Source: Bacteroidota bacterium (lineage in GTDB: Bacteria > Bacteroidota > Ignavibacteria > Ignavibacteriales > Melioribacteraceae). Taken from it: 46,127 nt of DNA. The stretch is taken from positions 1-46,127 of the forward strand of contig JAEXUB010000106.1 of NCBI GenBank assembly GCA_023453125.1, read 5' to 3'. Shown here piece by piece: positions 40,875 to 46,127 of the stretch. The translations under genes and the position numbers were made by a program. The notes under the pieces were generated by a model. That model had not been told where the DNA came from. It made no database searches and saw only the letters and a program-made list of their open reading frames with translations. How positions within the stretch are numbered: the first letter of the stretch is position 1; every line of letters starts with the position of its first letter.

Positions 40875-41876
40875 ATGGGTTCCGATAAATCACCCGAGCT
40901 TTTTAATCCTGCGGCAATCAGGGAAATGGCAGTTGCTTTTCAGCAAAGCCGAATTCTGCTTACCGCATATGAATTAAACCTCTTCACAATTATGGACGGG
41001 CATTTATTAACATCTGACTCTATTGCCGAGAAAACCGAAGCAAGCAGAGAGGGGATTGAGCGGGTGCTTAATGCTCTTGTATCAATAGGGCTGGTTAGAA
41101 AAACTCACGGAAAATTTTTTAATTCCGAGGAAGCCTCCCGTTATCTTGTTAAGGGAAAACCGGAATATATGTCGGGACTGATGCATACAAATCATATGTG
41201 GAACAATTGGAGCACTCTGACGGATGCCGTTAAAAAAGGTTCATCTGTTTGCAAAAGAGAGCCCGAATCGGTAGACGCCAAGCTCGATTCCTTTATAAGC
41301 GCAATGCATTACCGCGCTATACCGCAGTCAAAGATTATTTCGCTTCTTCTCGATTTTAATAATGTTAAACATATTCTGGATCTTGGAGGCGGTTCGGGCG
41401 CATTTGCCATGACCTTCCTCAAAAACAAACCGGATGCCAAAGCAACTCTATTTGACGTACCCGGGGTTGTGGAACTTGCAAAAAACTACGTCGACGCCGA
41501 AAATCTATCTGACCGCTTCTCATATATTGCGGGGGATTATCTTGCTGATAATTACGGGGAGGGATATGATATGATTTTCGCATCGGCAATTGTTCATATA
41601 AACTCATTCGAAGAGAATAAGAATTTGGTGAAGAAGTGCTACGACTCCTTAAATTCCGGGGGTCAGATAGTAATCTCAGACTGGGTTATGAACGACGAAA
41701 GAACCGAGCCGAAATCGGGCACTCTGTTTGCCATCAATATGCTTGTGGCTACGGAGTCGGGAAACACTTATACGGAAAAGGAAATCTATTCCTGGCTTAC
41801 AGACGCGGGATTTATTAATCATCAGAGAAAAGATACTTCATTCGGCACCACGCTGATAATAGGAAGAAAACCATAG
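40875..41876 (+). CDS. O-methyltransferase family 2-like SAM methyltransferase
   Basis: A 333-residue methyltransferase with an N-terminal winged-helix dimerisation domain (about 10-100: QSRILLTAYELNLFTIM, GIERVLNALVSIGLV) and a C-terminal SAM domain (ILDLGGGSGAFAMTFLKNKP, then TLFDVPGVVELAKNYV). This layout is that of plant-type and bacterial O-methyltransferases acting on phenols, polyketides, carotenoids or chlorins. The position of the usual catalytic histidine is not certain. It is 4 bp after yitT and 7 bp before the AI-2E transporter gene. The start at 40875 was chosen over a longer frame that overlaps yitT. Confidence 0.87.
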   Translation: MGSDKSPELFNPAAIREMAVAFQQSRILLTAYELNLFTIMDGHLLTSDSIAEKTEASREGIERVLNALVSIGLVRKTHGKFFNSEEASRYLVKGKPEYMSGLMHTNHMWNNWSTLTDAVKKGSSVCKREPESVDAKLDSFISAMHYRAIPQSKIISLLLDFNNVKHILDLGGGSGAFAMTFLKNKPDAKATLFDVPGVVELAKNYVDAENLSDRFSYIAGDYLADNYGEGYDMIFASAIVHINSFEENKNLVKKCYDSLNSGGQIVISDWVMNDERTEPKSGTLFAINMLVATESGNTYTEKEIYSWLTDAGFINHQRKDTSFGTTLIIGRKP

Positions 41877-41883
41877 GTAGAAT

Positions 41884-42993
41884 ATGAAAAGCTCTGCAGG
41901 GGAACCGGTAACAAAATTTTTTGTGTCAATAATCGGACTGGTAGTAATTCTTCTTGTACTAAGGGAATTTCAGTTTATTTTTATTCCCCTTGCAATAGCA
42001 TATTTTCTCTATTTTGTTTTCGAGCCGGTGAATAATTTTCTGGTAAAATATAAAATTCCAAAGGCTGCTGCTGTAATTATTGACCTTGTAATTATGATTG
42101 GGCTGCTCTACGGAGTTTCACACGTATTTATTTCATCTTTCGAAAGGATGGGAACCGAATTCCCCGCTTATATTAATAAAATAAATTCTCTTGTAAGAAA
42201 TGCTGCAGTATCAATGGATGTAAAAGAACCCAGCATCCTGAATTTCGACCTTCAGACGTGGCTTTCAAAAATTGATTATACTTCCATTGCCGGCGGTGTG
42301 TTTTCTTCTACCGTATCATTTTTCTCAACCGCATTCCTGGTTCTTTTCTTCTTTATTTTTGTAAGCAGCGGCCACTCCCAGATTTATGAAGCCGTCCGCC
42401 TCCGTTATGTGGAAAAAAACATCTATAATTCACTTGGACACGATGATGATGAAATCTCGGAAGAAGCAATTGAAAAGATAAAGAATGATCGGGGGGAGAA
42501 AATTGAAAAAACCTTCAAAGATATTACCGGACAGGTTCAGCAGTATATTGCGACAAAATTCCTTATTAATCTGATGAGCGGGATTGTTTTCACCGCCATT
42601 CTTCTCCTGTTCGGCGTGGATTATGCCGTTGTATGGGGGGGATTTAGTTTTATGTTTAACTTCATTCCCAATATCGGATCCATTTTTTCGGTCGTCTTCC
42701 CTACTCTTATGTCTTTAATCCAATACGGCTCTTTCGGATATACTGGCGTTATTCTGATTACACTTATAGTTGTGCAGAATCTTATAGGAAATATAATAGA
42801 ACCCAAAATATTCGGCGACCGGCTCGGGTTAAATCCCCTTGTAATCCTTATTTCCCTCCTCTTGTGGGGCTATTTATGGGGTATTGTGGGAATGTTTATG
42901 TCGGTTCCTCTGACTGCAATCATCAAAATCTCAATTTCTGAATCCCATTCAAAAAACCTCCGGTTTCTATGCCGGCTTATGAGCAATCATTAG
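41884..42993 (+). CDS. AI-2E family transporter
   Basis: A 369-residue membrane protein with about seven or eight helices of the AI-2E (YdgG/PerM) family. The long extramembrane stretch (about 90-150) and FNFIPNIGSIFSVVFPTL, then VVQNLIGNIIEPKIFGDRLG and LNPLVILISLLLWGYLWG, are characteristic. A charged linker (HDDDEISEEAIEKIKNDR) lies near residue 185-205. Family members export peptides or quorum-sensing signals, or act as Na+/H+ antiporters; which applies here is unknown. It closes the yitT operon. Confidence 0.92.
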   Translation: MKSSAGEPVTKFFVSIIGLVVILLVLREFQFIFIPLAIAYFLYFVFEPVNNFLVKYKIPKAAAVIIDLVIMIGLLYGVSHVFISSFERMGTEFPAYINKINSLVRNAAVSMDVKEPSILNFDLQTWLSKIDYTSIAGGVFSSTVSFFSTAFLVLFFFIFVSSGHSQIYEAVRLRYVEKNIYNSLGHDDDEISEEAIEKIKNDRGEKIEKTFKDITGQVQQYIATKFLINLMSGIVFTAILLLFGVDYAVVWGGFSFMFNFIPNIGSIFSVVFPTLMSLIQYGSFGYTGVILITLIVVQNLIGNIIEPKIFGDRLGLNPLVILISLLLWGYLWGIVGMFMSVPLTAIIKISISESHSKNLRFLCRLMSNH

Positions 42994-43108
42994 AGTCAAT
43001 TAAGTTTAAATTACTCCCATTTCCCTTCTCTTTTAGCATTTAATTCCTCTAAAAAAACGGCCTTTGTTTACGATAATTAATCTGTAATATTGCTGTTTTT
43101 CCTTTATT

Positions 43109-45580
43109 TTGCACAAAAGAGAGACGCCTATTTTGAATACACGGGCCGGAGAGAATATAGATCCTGCAAATATACCCATTGATAATCTTCTTAATGAGGA
43201 TAATCTAAGGACTATAATAAAAAAGATCCCCTTCATAATGCTTGTGCATGTGAAGGGAATAATTGTTTTTACCACGGATGAAACTGCAAAGCAATCGGGT
43301 TACGATTACACCGGAATAATAGGGAAAAACATATTAGAATTCATTGCCGACGAGCACCGGGACATTGTAAGCGGCAACATCAAAAAAATCTACGGCGGCG
43401 AAAAATCTTCCGATTCGGAAATATTAATCCGGCTTAATAACGGACAAAAGAAGAGAGTAATTGCCAAATCGAGCAATATTGAATTTAACGGCCAAAATGC
43501 TATTCTAACCGTTCTAACCGACTTAACCGATATTCACAATGCTCTCTCTGATTCGGCAAAAAAAGAAACACTTCTAAATGCCACTGCCGAAGCCTCCGAA
43601 CTCCTTTTAAAAAACAAAAACATCAATTCCGCCATATCGGAATCATTATCTATAATCGGCAAGGCGCTGGATGCCGACAGAGTTTATCTCTTTGCCAATT
43701 CAAGCAACGATGAAAAGGGAATTCAAACAGCCAGCCAGATGTTCGAGTGGACCTCTATAAACGCACTGCCGACAATAAATGATTCCTCTCTGCAGAATAT
43801 AACACTTTCCGATTTCGGTGATTTTTTCTCTCCCCTATATAAACGGAAATCAATATCGAAGATTGTAAAGGATATTGAATCCCCCATTAAGGATCTGCTT
43901 ACTTCTCATTCGGTAAAATCAATTCTAATTTTTCCAATTTATAAACAAAATGATTTCTGGGGATTTGTAGGATTTGATGATTGCCGAAGCGAAAGGATCT
44001 GGACTGAAGCAGAAGAAGCAGCTCTAAATTCATTTGCGGCCTCTATTGCAGGCGCCGTAGAAAGAAAACAGTATGAAGTAGATTTGCTTCAGGCAATGGA
44101 ATCGGCAGACCGGGGAAACCGGGCCAAATCTGAATTCCTTGCCAATATGAGCCACGAAATAAGAACCCCGCTGAATGCAATTTTGGGATTTGCAGAATTG
44201 CTTCAGGATTATACCGAAGATCCGAAATATGTTCACTATCTAAACGGCATTACAACAAGCGGGCGGGGACTGCTTAAGATTATTAATGATATATTGGACC
44301 TCTCCAAGATTGAAGCAGGCAAAACCAGAATTGAAACAGAACCGGTTAATGTATCAATTATGATTACGGAGATAAAGAATATTTTTTCCGGTCTGGCCGC
44401 CGAAAAGAATATTGTACTTAATATATACATTGATCCCAAGGTACCAAAAATTGTTTATATCGACGAAACAAGAATACGGCAGGTACTTATAAATCTTATA
44501 GGCAATGCAATTAAATTCACTCCCCGGGGCTCTGTTTCTATTTCGGTCTTTCCGATAATTAAGAGTTATTCAAACAAGACAGATATTATTTTTGAAATTA
44601 AAGATACCGGCGTAGGCATACCGGTTGACCAGCAGGAAATAATATTTGAAGCTTTTACGCAGGTGGATGGAAATAACAGAAGGAATTTCGGCGGTACCGG
44701 GCTCGGACTAACAATTACAAAACGCCTGGTAGAGATGATGAACGGCCGCATCTTTCTGAAAAGCGAACTGCACAGGGGCTCTACATTTAAGGTACAGCTG
44801 TACGATCTGAAATTTTCCAACAGTTCCATTTTTAATCCCGACACAAAAGCGGTAAATCTGCTCAAAGGAGTTAAATTCAACAATCCGCTTATACTTATAG
44901 TTGAGGATGTAGAATCCAACCGGCTTCTGGTTTCTGAATATCTTAAAAACCGGAACGTGAGAATGATATTTGCCGAGGATGGAAAATCGGCAGTTGAAAA
45001 AACAGAATTGTTTTCACCCGATATTATACTAATGGATATTCAAATGCCGGTTATGGACGGATTTGAAGCATCGGGCCTAATCAGAAATCTTCCCGGCAAA
45101 AAGAAAATACCGATTATTGCGATAACGGCGGCGCTGACAGGGGAAAACAAAGAAATGGATTATGTCTTCGATTCTATAATATCAAAGCCGGTAACAAGAA
45201 CCGAACTTCTCTCTGAACTCAACCGGTTTCTCCCTTCATCAACCGGCATTTCTGTTGCTTCTAACGAATCTGTCCCCGTTCAGAATCCTGTAATTGAAGA
45301 ACTCACGGAGGATCAGTTAAAAGCTCTTGAAGATATTATAAAAAACAAACTGGCAATAAAGCACCGTAATATAAAAAACGCATTTGTGGTTGACGAAATT
45401 ATAGAATTTGCTGATCTTATAGTTGAAACCGGGGCCCGTTTCGAAATAGACTTCCTCGGACAGTATGGTAAATCGATTAAACAATACGCCGAATCTTTCA
45501 GAATTGAGCCCCTAAAAAAAGCAATAGAATCTTTCGATGATACAATTGAACTAATTTTTAGCAGTCAGCGCGGAAATTAA
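43109..45580 (+). CDS. Hybrid sensor histidine kinase: PAS, GAF, HisKA, HATPase, receiver
   Basis: A cytoplasmic sensor of up to 823 residues with no membrane helix. A PAS domain (about 35-130; GYDYTGIIGKNILEFIADEH) is followed by a GAF-type domain (about 155-325), HisKA with H349 in ANMSHEIRTPLNAILGFAEL, HATPase (IGNAIKFTP, DTGVGIP, GGTGLGLTITKR near 529), and a receiver with D643 in ILMDIQMPVMDGFEA. A C-terminal helical domain of about 100 residues follows. The start is a TTG at 43109 or another at 43133; no ATG occurs before residue 45. The next kinase gene follows without a gap. Confidence 0.93.
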   Translation: MHKRETPILNTRAGENIDPANIPIDNLLNEDNLRTIIKKIPFIMLVHVKGIIVFTTDETAKQSGYDYTGIIGKNILEFIADEHRDIVSGNIKKIYGGEKSSDSEILIRLNNGQKKRVIAKSSNIEFNGQNAILTVLTDLTDIHNALSDSAKKETLLNATAEASELLLKNKNINSAISESLSIIGKALDADRVYLFANSSNDEKGIQTASQMFEWTSINALPTINDSSLQNITLSDFGDFFSPLYKRKSISKIVKDIESPIKDLLTSHSVKSILIFPIYKQNDFWGFVGFDDCRSERIWTEAEEAALNSFAASIAGAVERKQYEVDLLQAMESADRGNRAKSEFLANMSHEIRTPLNAILGFAELLQDYTEDPKYVHYLNGITTSGRGLLKIINDILDLSKIEAGKTRIETEPVNVSIMITEIKNIFSGLAAEKNIVLNIYIDPKVPKIVYIDETRIRQVLINLIGNAIKFTPRGSVSISVFPIIKSYSNKTDIIFEIKDTGVGIPVDQQEIIFEAFTQVDGNNRRNFGGTGLGLTITKRLVEMMNGRIFLKSELHRGSTFKVQLYDLKFSNSSIFNPDTKAVNLLKGVKFNNPLILIVEDVESNRLLVSEYLKNRNVRMIFAEDGKSAVEKTELFSPDIILMDIQMPVMDGFEASGLIRNLPGKKKIPIIAITAALTGENKEMDYVFDSIISKPVTRTELLSELNRFLPSSTGISVASNESVPVQNPVIEELTEDQLKALEDIIKNKLAIKHRNIKNAFVVDEIIEFADLIVETGARFEIDFLGQYGKSIKQYAESFRIEPLKKAIESFDDTIELIFSSQRGN

Positions 45581-46127
45581 ATGCCTGAAAACAATAATTT
45601 GCACCAAATTCTAATAGTTGACGATCTGGCGGAAAATATTGAAATCCTCGGTACCATTCTGCGTAAAAATAATTACAGGGTTGCCGTTGCGCTCAATGGC
45701 GAAGGGGCCATTGAAATAGCCAAATCCATTAAACCCGATCTTATCCTTCTCGATATTTCAATGCCGGTGATGGACGGCTTTACGGTCTGCCGGATATTGA
45801 AGAATGACGAGCGTACATCCGGAATACCAATCATTTTCCTAAGCGCATCAAACGAAGTTGACGATGTTGTAACCGGGTTAACTCTGGGAGCGGTGGATTA
45901 TATAACAAAACCTTTCAAGCCTTCGGAACTGCTTATTAGAATTAAAACCCACCTTACTATTAAAATGCTTCAGAAAGAGCTTGAGACAGCTAATCAGACT
46001 CTTGAAAAGAAAGTTGAAGAACGGACCAGGGAATTGCAGGCAGCAAAAGAAAAGGCTGAATCATCCGACCGGTTAAAATCCGAGTTCTTATCCCAGATAT
46101 CTCACGAAATAAGGACCCCCCTGAATG
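45581..46127 (+). CDS. Receiver-coiled coil-histidine kinase, 5' part only
   Basis: This gene starts with the ATG immediately after the previous stop codon and runs off the right edge; about 182 residues are visible. A complete receiver domain comes first (ILIVDDLAENI, phospho-site D58 in LILLDISMPVMDGF, lysine in YITKPFKPSE), then a coiled coil (ELETANQTLEKKVEERTREL), and the beginning of HisKA with FLSQISHEIRTPLN. It is thus an N-terminal-receiver hybrid kinase, a likely downstream partner of the preceding kinase. Confidence 0.9.
   Translation, partial: MPENNNLHQILIVDDLAENIEILGTILRKNNYRVAVALNGEGAIEIAKSIKPDLILLDISMPVMDGFTVCRILKNDERTSGIPIIFLSASNEVDDVVTGLTLGAVDYITKPFKPSELLIRIKTHLTIKMLQKELETANQTLEKKVEERTRELQAAKEKAESSDRLKSEFLSQISHEIRTPLN

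Noticed and set aside
1..46127. Search for tRNA/rRNA genes, insertion sequences, CRISPR arrays, attachment sites and prophage genes
   Set aside because: No cloverleaf-like sequence, transposase, regularly spaced repeat or phage gene was seen; the region looks like ordinary chromosomal backbone.
1..46127. Sigma-54 (-24/-12) promoters that might go with the rpoN gene
   Set aside because: No TGGCAC-N5-TTGCA-like element was spotted by eye in any intergenic region; a matrix search would be needed to be certain.

Overview
The window is a densely packed bacterial chromosome segment: 46 protein-coding genes (two cut by the window ends), no RNA genes, no insertion sequences, no CRISPR array and no gene-free stretch over about 220 bases. 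The DNA is moderately AT-rich. Many genes sit 0-10 bp apart or overlap by a few bases, and several intrinsic terminators are visible. A TonB receptor with an N-terminal carboxypeptidase-regulatory-like domain, a Nfu-type NifU protein, DUF1569, DUF3109 and DUF5362-like proteins, HslUV and sigma-54 point to the FCB group. An Ignavibacteria/Melioribacter-like member is my best guess; this is inference, since no rRNA is present.

Layout. 1-493: start of a PLP-dependent aromatic amino-acid decarboxylase (minus). 657-3323: a GT4 glycosyltransferase and a MurJ-like flippase. 3336-4722: a minus-strand operon of DinB, cupin and GNAT proteins. 4939-8476: proS, an RsmI-like methyltransferase, a DUF1569 protein and a Nfu iron-sulfur protein. 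8541-14319 (minus): rluE, priA and valS. 14486-15536: a small membrane protein and a convergent HAD acid-phosphatase lipoprotein. 15634-19151: a candidate metal-uptake unit made of a DtxR/MntR-like palindrome, a TonB receptor with plug cysteines, an outer-membrane barrel and a monohaem lipoprotein, closed by a terminator. 19210-20664: an ECF sigma factor, a membrane protein that looks like its anti-sigma factor, and a short secreted TonB C-terminal-domain protein. 20670-25298 (minus): hslU, hslV, a NnrU-like membrane protein, rpoN and a DUF3109 protein. 25390-33442: an SDR, a cyclase-family hydrolase, then a tight run of catalytically dead rhomboid, ClC-CBS-TrkA_C transporter, fold-III PLP decarboxylase, AlkD-like glycosylase, LCMT-like methyltransferase and a small membrane protein. 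33496-35344: an ACT-like small protein, divergent from a DUF2975-XRE pair, then a DUF486 protein. 35435-39783: an M13 metallopeptidase and a NatA/NatB-type ABC exporter. 39935-42993: YitT, an O-methyltransferase and an AI-2E family transporter. 43109 to the end: two consecutive hybrid histidine kinases.

How the genes work together. Most of the window is housekeeping (translation, replication restart, proteolysis, rRNA modification). The parts that look like purpose-built systems are the receptor/barrel/cytochrome unit beside an ECF-anti-sigma-TonB module, the pseudo-rhomboid/ClC/decarboxylase run, and the DUF2975-XRE unit whose promoter region carries two inverted repeats. These three hold the most interesting signals. 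Functional assignments rest on motifs read by eye; no database search was run.
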